Below, piece after piece: positions 33,483 to 41,019 of a DNA stretch of 64,000 bases; positions within the stretch are counted from its first letter, which is position 1; each line of letters begins with the position of its first letter. Location: NCBI GenBank assembly GCA_024636555.1, contig JAGXGW010000016.1, positions 59,848 to 123,847 of the forward strand, written 5' to 3'. The notes under the pieces were generated by a model, which saw nothing but the letters and a program-made list of their open reading frames with translations, did no database searches and had not been told where the DNA came from. This DNA comes from Paracoccaceae bacterium (GTDB taxonomy: Bacteria; Pseudomonadota; Alphaproteobacteria; Rhodobacterales; Rhodobacteraceae). The position numbers and the translations under genes were made by a program.

Positions 33483-34223
33483 ATGAGTCTGACCGCGAAG
33501 CCGATACAGGCGCATTATGCCTATCAGCAGATCGCCGAGGAGATTCAGGCGCAAATCCTGCGCGGTGATCTCAAGCCCGGTGACCAGCTTCCCGGCGAGG
33601 CCGAGCTTGGCACCATGTTCGGCGTGACACGCTCCACCGTGCGCGAGGGGTTGCGGCAACTCGAAAGCGACGGTCTGGTGCATCGCCCCACGCCGCGCCG
33701 GCTGGAGGTGACGCTGCCGCAGGCGGATCAACTGACCACCCGCGCCGGCCGCGCCATGGCGCTGATGAAAGTGACCTTCCGCGAGTTGTGGGAGGTGACG
33801 ATGGTGACCGAACCGCTGGCCGCCCGCCTTGCCGCGCAGCATGCGACACCCGCAGAGATTGACCAGTTGCAGCAACTCCACGCCGAAATGCTGGGCTGCG
33901 AGGGCGACATGGACCGCACCATCGCGCTGGACGAGCAATTCCATACCCAGATCGCCGATATGGGCAAGAACCGCGTGCTCGGGCTGGCCCGTGAACCGAT
34001 CGCGCTATTACTGTTTCGCGGGTTCGAGCAGATCGCACCCTCCGCGCCGCGCTTCTACAAACGCCAGATCGAGGCGCATTCCAATATCATCGGGGCCTTG
34101 CGCGACGCTGACGGCGAGAGGGCCGAGAAATGGGCGCGTATGCATATCGAGGATTTCTGGCGCGGGGCCCAGTTGGCCGGGCTTGAGGATTGCATCGCCC
34201 TCTCGCCTCCCGCCGTCTCCTGA
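33483..34223 (+). CDS. GntR-family transcriptional regulator, FadR/FCD subfamily
   Basis: A 246-residue regulator. Residues about 12-75 form the winged helix-turn-helix (YQQIAEEIQAQILRGDLKPGDQLP, then ELGTMFGVTRSTVREGLRQLESDGLV). The rest is an all-helical FCD ligand domain, with RELWEVTMVTEPLAARLAA and ALDEQFHTQIADMG containing the Asp/His positions that usually bind a metal and a carboxylate effector. The start at 33483 has GGTGG just upstream. It is divergent from the phosphotransferase operon and precedes two crotonase genes, so it likely controls both arms in response to an acid or acyl-CoA (inference). Confidence 0.88.
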   Translation: MSLTAKPIQAHYAYQQIAEEIQAQILRGDLKPGDQLPGEAELGTMFGVTRSTVREGLRQLESDGLVHRPTPRRLEVTLPQADQLTTRAGRAMALMKVTFRELWEVTMVTEPLAARLAAQHATPAEIDQLQQLHAEMLGCEGDMDRTIALDEQFHTQIADMGKNRVLGLAREPIALLLFRGFEQIAPSAPRFYKRQIEAHSNIIGALRDADGERAEKWARMHIEDFWRGAQLAGLEDCIALSPPAVS

Positions 34224-34272
34224 TCGCCCAGACAACCGCCCTAAACTTCGCTGAATGACTGGAAAGTAACCC

Positions 34273-35175
34273 ATGCAAGGCCAGACGATCACGACCGAAA
34301 TCGACAACGGCGTAATGACCCTGACGCTGAACCGGCCTGACCGTCTGAACGCGTTCACGCGGGTGATGATGGACGAGATGCTGGCCGCGCTCGATGTGGC
34401 CGATTCCGATGACGCGGTGCGCGCGATCGTCGTCACAGGGGCAGGGCGCGGCTTTTGCGCAGGCGTCGATCTGGATGATCCCGATGCCTTTACCGCCGCC
34501 AAACTCGATCCGGCCAGCACCGATGCGGAGGCGTGGGATGATCCGGCCAACCGCGATATGGGCGGTATTCTGGCGCTGCGTCTGTTCAACTGCCTCAAGC
34601 CGGTGATCGCGGCCATCAACGGCCCCTCGGTCGGGATCGGCACCACGATGCAACTGCCGATGGGTATCCGCATCGCGTCGGACAAGGCGCGTTTCGGCTT
34701 TGTCTTCGCACGGCGCGGCATCGTGCCCGAGGCGGCCTCCTCGTGGTTCCTGCCCAAGATCGTGGGCATGTCGCGCGCGCTGGAATGGTGTTATTCGGGC
34801 CGCGTGTTCGGCGCTGAAGAGGCGCTGGCGGGCGGGCTGATCCGGTCCATCCATTCGCCCGATGATCTGTTGCCCGCCGCCCATGCCATAGCACGCGAGA
34901 TTGCCGACAATACCGCGCCGGTCTCGATCGCGCTGACACGGCAGATGATGTGGCGCATGGCGGGCGCCGATCACCCGATGCGCGCGCACCAGATCGACAG
35001 CCGCGCCATCGTCGCCCGCAGCGCCTCTGCCGATGCCGCCGAAGGCGTGGCCAGCTTTCTGGAAAAGCGCACGCCAGTGTTCCCTGATCGCGTCTCGGTG
35101 GAGATGCCCGGTTTTTACCCGTGGTGGCGTGAACCCGGCTGGTCTGTCACATCCGGATCGGAGGCCGCCCGATGA
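34273..35175 (+). CDS. Enoyl-CoA hydratase/isomerase (crotonase family)
   Basis: A 300-residue crotonase. The oxyanion-hole segment VTGAGRGFCAGVDLDD (about 54-69) and INGPSVGIGTTMQLPMGIRIAS are conserved. Glu153 in IVPEAASSW occupies the position of the catalytic Glu of enoyl-CoA hydratases. The insert around 70-95 is longer than in FadB-type hydratases. It follows the GntR gene and overlaps the second crotonase by 4 bases, so both belong to the same unit and probably process the enoyl-CoA made by the ACAD10/11-like dehydrogenase. Confidence 0.88.
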   Translation: MQGQTITTEIDNGVMTLTLNRPDRLNAFTRVMMDEMLAALDVADSDDAVRAIVVTGAGRGFCAGVDLDDPDAFTAAKLDPASTDAEAWDDPANRDMGGILALRLFNCLKPVIAAINGPSVGIGTTMQLPMGIRIASDKARFGFVFARRGIVPEAASSWFLPKIVGMSRALEWCYSGRVFGAEEALAGGLIRSIHSPDDLLPAAHAIAREIADNTAPVSIALTRQMMWRMAGADHPMRAHQIDSRAIVARSASADAAEGVASFLEKRTPVFPDRVSVEMPGFYPWWREPGWSVTSGSEAAR

Positions 35176-35948
35176 GCGATAAAATCCTGATCGAGCGCGA
35201 TGATGCCGTTGTGACGCTGCGGATCAACGATCCCTCCACCATGAACGCGATGACCCCGCAGATGGCACAGGACCTGCGCCAAGCCCTGCTGTCCGAGGTG
35301 AAAACCGCCCGTGCGGTCATCCTTGCGGGGCATCCACGCGCGTTTTGCGCCGGGGCCAATCTGAACGCCGCCATGCCACAGGATGTAGGGGGCTTTGACG
35401 TCGGCCAGACTTTGGAGGAGGATTACAACCCGCTGATGCAGACCATCCGTGCGCTGCCGGTGCCAATCATCTCTGCTGTGCAGGGGGCTGCAGCGGGCGT
35501 GGGGGCCTCGCTGGCGCTGGCCTGTGATATCATCGTGGCCGGTAAAAGCGCCTATTTCCTCGAGGCATTCGCCCGTATCGGCCTGATCCCCGACGGAGGT
35601 GCCACATGGCTTCTGACCCGCGCGGTCGGGCGTGTACGGGCGATGGAGATGATGCTGCTGGCAGAGAAAATTCCGGCCCCGCAGGCCTTCGACTGGGGCC
35701 TGATCACGCGGCTGGCCGAGGATGACGCGGTCGAGCAGACCGCGCTTGTCATGGCCCGCACATTGGCGCAGGGGCCAAGCCGCAGTTACGCGCTGATCCG
35801 CGAGGCGGCATGGAGTGCCGCGGACAGCGATTTTACAACCGCTCTTGAAACCGAGCGCCGCTTGCAGAAACAGGCCGGCGAAACGCCTGACTTTGCAGAG
35901 GGTCTGGCGGCGTTTCAGCAAAAACGTGCCGCGAGGTTTCATGAATAG
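35172..35948 (+). CDS. Enoyl-CoA hydratase/isomerase, PaaG-like (crotonase family)
   Basis: A 258-residue crotonase with oxyanion-hole segments LAGHPRAFCAGANLN (about 51-65) and QGAAAGVGASLALACDI. At the second catalytic position it has Asp141 in LIPDGGATWLL, as in PaaG-type isomerases, rather than the Glu of a classical hydratase. It could shift a double bond, for example from beta-gamma to alpha-beta, which would suit the product expected from a LvaC-like enzyme (inference). It is coupled to the preceding crotonase (ATGA overlap). Confidence 0.87.
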   Translation: MSDKILIERDDAVVTLRINDPSTMNAMTPQMAQDLRQALLSEVKTARAVILAGHPRAFCAGANLNAAMPQDVGGFDVGQTLEEDYNPLMQTIRALPVPIISAVQGAAAGVGASLALACDIIVAGKSAYFLEAFARIGLIPDGGATWLLTRAVGRVRAMEMMLLAEKIPAPQAFDWGLITRLAEDDAVEQTALVMARTLAQGPSRSYALIREAAWSAADSDFTTALETERRLQKQAGETPDFAEGLAAFQQKRAARFHE

Positions 35949-36019
35949 AATGCGCGAAGGGCTTGAAGTCACATCGGTAATAGGTAGGGCTTCAGCCGGA
36001 GCATTCAGGGAGAAGAGAT

Positions 36020-36036
36020 TCCGCCCCTCGGGCGGA
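36020..36036 (+). terminator. Short G+C hairpin between crotonase and TRAP genes
   Basis: TCCGCCC (36020-36026) pairs with GGGCGGA (36030-36036) around a 3-base loop in the 126-base gap. No T-run follows, so termination is uncertain. Confidence 0.35.
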
Positions 36037-36074
36037 GTAGGACGAAAACGGGTGTCAACGGGAGGAACAACACC

Positions 36075-37226
36075 ATGAAAAAATCAACCATCAAGAGATC
36101 ACTCAAGGCAAGCCTGATGGGGGCCACCATGCTGAGCATGGCCGGCGCTGCCCATGCCGCCGATCTGAGCTTTGCGGGCGGCTGGCCGCCGAACTCGTCG
36201 CCCACAAAGATGCTGGAGGAATACGCCGCCGCAGTGAATGAATACAGCGATGGCGAGATCAATGTCCGCATATTTCCGTTGTCGCTTCTGAGCTTTGCGG
36301 AATCGAATGCAGGTGTCCGTGACGGCATCGCGGATTTGACCGCCAACCTGATGGCGTATTTCCCGTCGGAATACCCGAACTTCAACATGCTGGCTGAATT
36401 CTCGCAACTCGTGGAGCTTGAGGAGTTTTCGGGCGAGTTCAGCTCGACAGCCTTTGCGGGCGCGATTACCGAATACGTGATCAACGAATGCCCGGCCTGC
36501 ATGGAAGAGATCGATGCCCAGAACCAGATCTATCTCGGTGCGGCGTCGACGACTTCCTATGTCCTGCAATGTGCGGTGCCTCTGAATTCGGTAGCCGATC
36601 TGAACGGCAAGCGGATCCGTACAGCCGGTGCCTACTGGTCCCGTTGGGCGGAAACCGTGGGTGCAACCCCAGTGTCGATGTCGGTGAACGAAACGCTGGA
36701 AGGTCTGAATCAGGGCGTTGTCGATTGCACCGCCAGCAACACGGCCGACTTCGTGAACTTCGGCTTTATCGACGTTGTGAAGCACGTGTACCTCGGCCTG
36801 CCGGGCGCACAGTTCAATGCGCCGTTCACCATGAACAAGGACAGCTGGAACAGCCTGACGGATGAAGGGAAATCCGCCATGTTGCGCGCCCATGCAGAGC
36901 TGATGGCCGATGTCACCTGGATCTACATCGACGAAGCGAAGGCCGGACGCGAGCGTGCGCCCGATCTGGGAATCGAATATGGTGAAGCAGCAGCGGACAT
37001 GGTCGAGTTGAACCGAGAGTTCATCCAGGGCGATCTGGAATCTGTCGCTCAGATCTACAACGACCGTTTCGGTATCACCAGCGGAGCCGAAGCCTCTGCC
37101 GCGCTGAACGAGTTGCTGGTCAAATGGACCGAGCTGACCAAGGACGTATCCGACCGCGACGCGCTGGGAGAGGTCTACTATAACGAGATCTTCTCGAAGA
37201 TCGATGTGGCCAGCTACGGGCAGTAA
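36075..37226 (+). CDS. TRAP transporter substrate-binding protein (DctP family)
   Basis: Periplasmic binding protein, 383 residues, with a signal peptide ending near residue 29 (AGAAHA, then ADLSFAGGWPP). The segments NEYSDGEINVRIFPLSLLSF, LNGKRIRTAGAYWSRWAE and LNQGVVDCTASNTADFVNFG correspond to the DctP fold; the Arg in KRIRTAG lies at the position that normally clamps the ligand's carboxylate. TRAP importers use an ion gradient and mostly carry organic acids. It is followed by the small and large membrane subunits and a CoA ligase, so its ligand is probably the acid that this cluster degrades. Confidence 0.9.
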   Translation: MKKSTIKRSLKASLMGATMLSMAGAAHAADLSFAGGWPPNSSPTKMLEEYAAAVNEYSDGEINVRIFPLSLLSFAESNAGVRDGIADLTANLMAYFPSEYPNFNMLAEFSQLVELEEFSGEFSSTAFAGAITEYVINECPACMEEIDAQNQIYLGAASTTSYVLQCAVPLNSVADLNGKRIRTAGAYWSRWAETVGATPVSMSVNETLEGLNQGVVDCTASNTADFVNFGFIDVVKHVYLGLPGAQFNAPFTMNKDSWNSLTDEGKSAMLRAHAELMADVTWIYIDEAKAGRERAPDLGIEYGEAAADMVELNREFIQGDLESVAQIYNDRFGITSGAEASAALNELLVKWTELTKDVSDRDALGEVYYNEIFSKIDVASYGQ

Positions 37227-37251
37227 GCAGCCCGGCCCAGAGCGTTAAAAA

Positions 37252-37281
37252 CCGGGCAGCGCGCCATGTGCCGCTGCCCGG
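37252..37281 (+). terminator. Strong hairpin between dctP-like and dctQ-like genes
   Basis: CCGGGCAGCG (37252-37261) pairs perfectly with CGCTGCCCGG (37272-37281) around a 10-base loop. No T-run follows, so it probably stabilises the binding-protein mRNA or attenuates transcription into the permease genes. Confidence 0.6.
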
Positions 37282-37305
37282 CCATATGACCGAGAGAGGC
37301 TTTTC

Positions 37306-37842
37306 ATGTACCAGATCGGCAGGTTCCTGTCTTTTCTTTCGAAATCAGCGTCCCTGATCGGGGCAATTGTCGTTGTGATAATGATGCTGCATGTCACCGC
37401 GGACGTGGCGGGGCGCTATCTGTTCAACAGTCCTGTGCCGGGCACGATTGTTGTGGTGGCGAATTACTACATGATCATTCTGGTGTTCATCGCCCTTGGT
37501 GTCGCGGAAGAGAAGAAGGCGCATATCTCGGTCGAACTTCTCACCGATCTTATGCCCCCGCGCATCCAGACCGGCTTCTCGGTGTTTGCAAGTGCGCTGA
37601 CTGTCGTGGTGATCTCGATCCTGATGATCGGCGGATGGTCCGAGGCGATGAAGAAAACCAAAAGCGGCACCACGATGGAGCAGGGCTCCAGCATGATCGA
37701 GGTCTGGCAGAGTTACTGGCTGATCCCGATCGGCGCGGGGCTGATGGGACTGATCGCGCTTTACCGTGTCCTGACGGTGATCACCGGCTGGCGCAATGGC
37801 CTGAATGAAACCGACAAAGATGCGAAGTTTATAAATGAGTGA
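37306..37842 (+). CDS. TRAP transporter small permease (DctQ family)
   Basis: A 178-residue inner-membrane protein with four hydrophobic helices (about 15-40, 50-68, 90-112 and 132-155), the DctQ layout. The segment VTADVAGRYLFNSPVPGTIVVVANYYMI is characteristic. A GAGAGAGG ribosome binding site precedes the ATG. It overlaps the large permease gene by 8 bases and forms a tight complex with it. Confidence 0.9.
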   Translation: MYQIGRFLSFLSKSASLIGAIVVVIMMLHVTADVAGRYLFNSPVPGTIVVVANYYMIILVFIALGVAEEKKAHISVELLTDLMPPRIQTGFSVFASALTVVVISILMIGGWSEAMKKTKSGTTMEQGSSMIEVWQSYWLIPIGAGLMGLIALYRVLTVITGWRNGLNETDKDAKFINE

Positions 37843-39142
37843 TGTAGGAATCGGCCTGAGCGGTCTGGCGGCGCTGATCGCGCTGATCGCTGTTCGCGTC
37901 CCCATCGGGATCGCCCTGATCGGGGTGTCCTTTGGCGGGCTGTACGTTTTGATGGGGCCACGGATCGCGTGGGGTGCTCTCAGCATTGTCCCCTATCAGT
38001 TCACCTCAAGCTGGATTCTGAGTTCCATCCCGATGTTCCTGTTTCTGGGGTTCATCAGTTACCACACCCAGCTGACACGCGGTATGTTCAACGCGGCGCG
38101 GATCTGGCTGTCGGGCGTGCCGGGCGGTCTGGCCATCGCGTCGATCTTCGGCTCGGCGGGTTTTGCGGCTGTTTCCGGCTCGTCCATCGCCTGTTCCGCC
38201 GCGATGGGCCGGATCGCCATTCCGGAGATGATGAAATACAAATACCATCCCGAACTGGCAACCGGCACGGTGGCGGTGGCTGGCACCATCGGCGCGCTGA
38301 TCCCGCCCTCGATCATCCTGATCATCTACGGCGTGATTGCACAGATCTCGATCTCGCAACTGTTTCTGGCCGGTATCGTTGCGGGCCTGCTGACCACCTT
38401 CGGCTATGTTATTGTGGTGCTGGTCCGCGTCTGGCTGAACCCCGCGCTGGCCCCCGAGCGCGACAGCGGCGTTACCCTGCGCGAGAAAATCTTTGCCCTG
38501 CGCGAGACATGGCCGATCCTGCTGATCATGTTCGGTATCTTCGGTGGCCTGTTCGGGGGCGTCTTCACCCCGACCGAGGCGGGCGCCGTGGGCGCGTTTC
38601 TGGCCTGTATCGTCGCCATCGCCACACGCGAGATGACGCTGGCGCGTTTCCTGCAAGCCGCCCGCGAGACGCTGATGACAACCGCCGCGTTGCTGATCAT
38701 CGCGGTGGGTGCCAGCCTGCTGACGCGGTTTCTGGCATTGTCGGGCGCGGGCGACTACCTGTCGTCCGGTATCCTGTCGATCGCGAGTGACCCGCTGCTG
38801 CTGATGCTGGGAATCGTCATGGTCTACCTGTTGATGGGCCTGTTTCTGGAACCCATCGGCGCGATGCTGCTCACCCTGCCGATCATCCTGCCCGTGGTCG
38901 ATGCGTCCGGCTGGAGCCTGCTGTGGTTCGGGATCATCCTGACCAAACTGCTGGAGATCGGAATGATCACACCGCCGATCGGGATGAACGTGTTTGTGAT
39001 CAAAAGCGTGGTGGGCGATCTGGTAAAAACCTCCGCCATTTTCCGCGGCGTGGTCTGGTTCATCGTGATGGACCTGTTCCTGATCGGGGTGCTTTATGCC
39101 TTCCCCGAAATCGTTCTGACACTGCCGGAAATGATGCGCTGA
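37835..39142 (+). CDS. TRAP transporter large permease (DctM family)
   Basis: A 435-residue membrane protein with about twelve hydrophobic segments, the transport channel of the TRAP system. Family marks include IPMFLFLGFISYHTQLTRGMFNAARIWL, SGSSIACSAAMGRIAIPEMMKYKYHPELATG and the C-terminal GMITPPIGMNVFVIKSV. It is complete and of normal length. The CoA ligase follows after 20 bases, so the imported acid can be activated at once. Confidence 0.92.
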   Translation: MSDVGIGLSGLAALIALIAVRVPIGIALIGVSFGGLYVLMGPRIAWGALSIVPYQFTSSWILSSIPMFLFLGFISYHTQLTRGMFNAARIWLSGVPGGLAIASIFGSAGFAAVSGSSIACSAAMGRIAIPEMMKYKYHPELATGTVAVAGTIGALIPPSIILIIYGVIAQISISQLFLAGIVAGLLTTFGYVIVVLVRVWLNPALAPERDSGVTLREKIFALRETWPILLIMFGIFGGLFGGVFTPTEAGAVGAFLACIVAIATREMTLARFLQAARETLMTTAALLIIAVGASLLTRFLALSGAGDYLSSGILSIASDPLLLMLGIVMVYLLMGLFLEPIGAMLLTLPIILPVVDASGWSLLWFGIILTKLLEIGMITPPIGMNVFVIKSVVGDLVKTSAIFRGVVWFIVMDLFLIGVLYAFPEIVLTLPEMMR

Positions 39143-39162
39143 ACCGCTGCAAGGAACCTACG

Positions 39163-40743
39163 ATGCACCAAGATACCTCCGTCCGCCGGGCGCGCAGCCA
39201 GCAACTGGGCGATTTGTTGCGCCGCTCCGCCACGCGCATGCCGCACAAGACAGCACTTGTATTCAAGGGGCACAGCGACAGTTTCGCGGCCCTCGATCAG
39301 GCCGTGAACCGCGCCGCCAATGCGCTGGAGGCGCGCGGTGTGGCCAAAGGTGACAGGGTGGCGCTGTTCAGCCATAACAACCGCGCCTTTGTTGTGCTAC
39401 GCTTTGCTCTGGCACGACTGGGCGCTGTGACCACGCCTGTCAACTTCATGCTCAACGCTCCCGATGTGGCCTATATCCTCACCCATTCCGGCGCGCGCAT
39501 GATGATCGCCGAGGATGCGCTATGCGCCACCGCCGATGCCGCCTTGGCCGAGATCGGGCAGGACATGCCGAAATTCGCGATCCCGCACACCGGCGCGGAT
39601 GTTCCGCAAGGGTGGGAGGATGTTGCAGCCCTGCTGGATCACGCCGACAGCACCGAGGTCTGGCGCGATGTCAGTGCGGATGACCCGATCCAGATGATGT
39701 ATACCAGCGGCACCGAAAGCCGTCCGAAGGGCGCGCTTCTTACCGCTGCGGCGCTCTATGCCCAATATGTCAGTTGTATCGTGGATGGCGAGATGACGGC
39801 CAATGCCGTGTCGCTGCATTGCCTGCCGCTGTTCCATTGCGCGCAGCTTGATTGCTTCCTGACGCCCGATCTTTATTTGGGGGCCACGTCCATCCTGCAT
39901 GACAAGGCCGATCCGGCGGAGATGCTGGCGTCGGTCGAGGCGCATGGCGTGACCAAGCTGTTCTGCCCGCCAACGATCTGGATCGCTTTGCTGCGCCATC
40001 CCGATTTCGACACCCGCGACCTGAGCAGCCTCAACGCGGGCTATTACGGGGCCTCCATCATGCCGACAGCGGTGATCGAGGAGCTGTCCAGCCGTCTGCC
40101 CAACATGCGGCTGTTCAACTTTTACGGCCAGACCGAGATGGCCCCCGCCGCCACCATCCTCAAGCCTGAGGACCAGATGCGCAAGCTCGGCTCGGCAGGC
40201 CGGCCCGCGCTCAACGTGGAAACCCGCGTGGTGGACGACAATGACCAGCCCGTGCCGGTGGGCGAGGTGGGCGAGATCGTCCACCGCAGCCCGCATCTGA
40301 TCACCGAGTATTACAACGATCCCGACAAGACCGCCGATGCCTTTCGGTGTGGCTGGTTCCACAGCGGTGATCTGGGGCGGTTCGACGAGGATGGCTATCT
40401 CTACGTGGTTGACCGCAAGAAGGACATGATCAAGACAGGCGGTGAGAATGTCGCCAGCCGCGAGGTGGAGGAGGTGATTTTCCACCATCCCGACGTGGCG
40501 GAAGTGGCCGTGTTCGGCGTGCCGCATCCCAAATGGATCGAAGGGGTTGTTGCCGTCGTGGTGCCGAAAGCCGGCGCCAGCCTGACAGCCGAGGCGGTCA
40601 TGGCTTACGCGCGCGACAAGCTGGCAGGGTTCAAGGCCCCCAAACACGTCGCAATCGCGCATCAACTGCCCAAGAATGCCAGCGGCAAGATCCTCAAACG
40701 CGACCTGCGCCAGAATTTCGAGGCGGCTTTTGCAGATGAGTAG
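39163..40743 (+). CDS. Acyl/aryl-CoA synthetase (AMP-forming)
   Basis: A 526-residue adenylate-forming ligase. The P-loop reads MMYTSGTESRPKGALLT; note Glu where many members have Thr in SGTT. Other marks are FNFYGQTEMAP, YYNDPDKTADAF, HSGDLGRFDEDGYLYVVDRKKDMIKTGGENVASREVEEV and the C-terminal catalytic Lys in NASGKILKRDL. I chose the ATG at 39163, preceded by AAGGA, since the longer frame lies within dctM. As last gene of the TRAP operon it presumably activates the imported acid. It is the second CoA ligase in the cluster, so two different acids may be handled. Confidence 0.88.
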   Translation: MHQDTSVRRARSQQLGDLLRRSATRMPHKTALVFKGHSDSFAALDQAVNRAANALEARGVAKGDRVALFSHNNRAFVVLRFALARLGAVTTPVNFMLNAPDVAYILTHSGARMMIAEDALCATADAALAEIGQDMPKFAIPHTGADVPQGWEDVAALLDHADSTEVWRDVSADDPIQMMYTSGTESRPKGALLTAAALYAQYVSCIVDGEMTANAVSLHCLPLFHCAQLDCFLTPDLYLGATSILHDKADPAEMLASVEAHGVTKLFCPPTIWIALLRHPDFDTRDLSSLNAGYYGASIMPTAVIEELSSRLPNMRLFNFYGQTEMAPAATILKPEDQMRKLGSAGRPALNVETRVVDDNDQPVPVGEVGEIVHRSPHLITEYYNDPDKTADAFRCGWFHSGDLGRFDEDGYLYVVDRKKDMIKTGGENVASREVEEVIFHHPDVAEVAVFGVPHPKWIEGVVAVVVPKAGASLTAEAVMAYARDKLAGFKAPKHVAIAHQLPKNASGKILKRDLRQNFEAAFADE

Positions 40744-41019
40744 CACACGCGTGTGCGCCATCTGACTTGGAGCCCAGAGCAGTCTGTCAACGCGCCGCGC
40801 AGCGTCGGGCCGCGGTACGGCGATGTCACCTTTCGGTATGGCAATTTATGCCCGCCAAATCCGCCTGACCTCTAGACCAGCTCCTGCATTGGCCAAATCG
40901 CCGTGCCCGGGGGCGGCCCGGCGATGCGCGGCGGCGCGATGCGCCTTGTTCCGCGCATGGACAAATTTCTCAACGCTGAGCGGGCCGCTATGCGGCTATT
41001 TCGGGCGGTGCAGCGAACA
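40743..41019. other. Convergent intergenic region with a GCACACG/CGTGTGC palindrome
   Basis: This 277-base stretch lies between the CoA ligase (plus) and the papain-like gene (minus). GCACACGCGTGTGC at 40743-40756 is a perfect 14-base palindrome directly at the ligase stop codon and could fold as a small stem, but no T-run follows. No gene is visible. Confidence 0.4.

Noticed and set aside
35172..35948. Second crotonase as an inactive copy because it lacks the catalytic Glu
   Set aside because: Asp at this position is normal in PaaG-type isomerases, and the oxyanion-hole segments are intact.
40743..40756. 14-base palindrome at the CoA-ligase stop as an intrinsic terminator
   Set aside because: There is almost no loop and no T-run, so it is reported only as part of the intergenic region.
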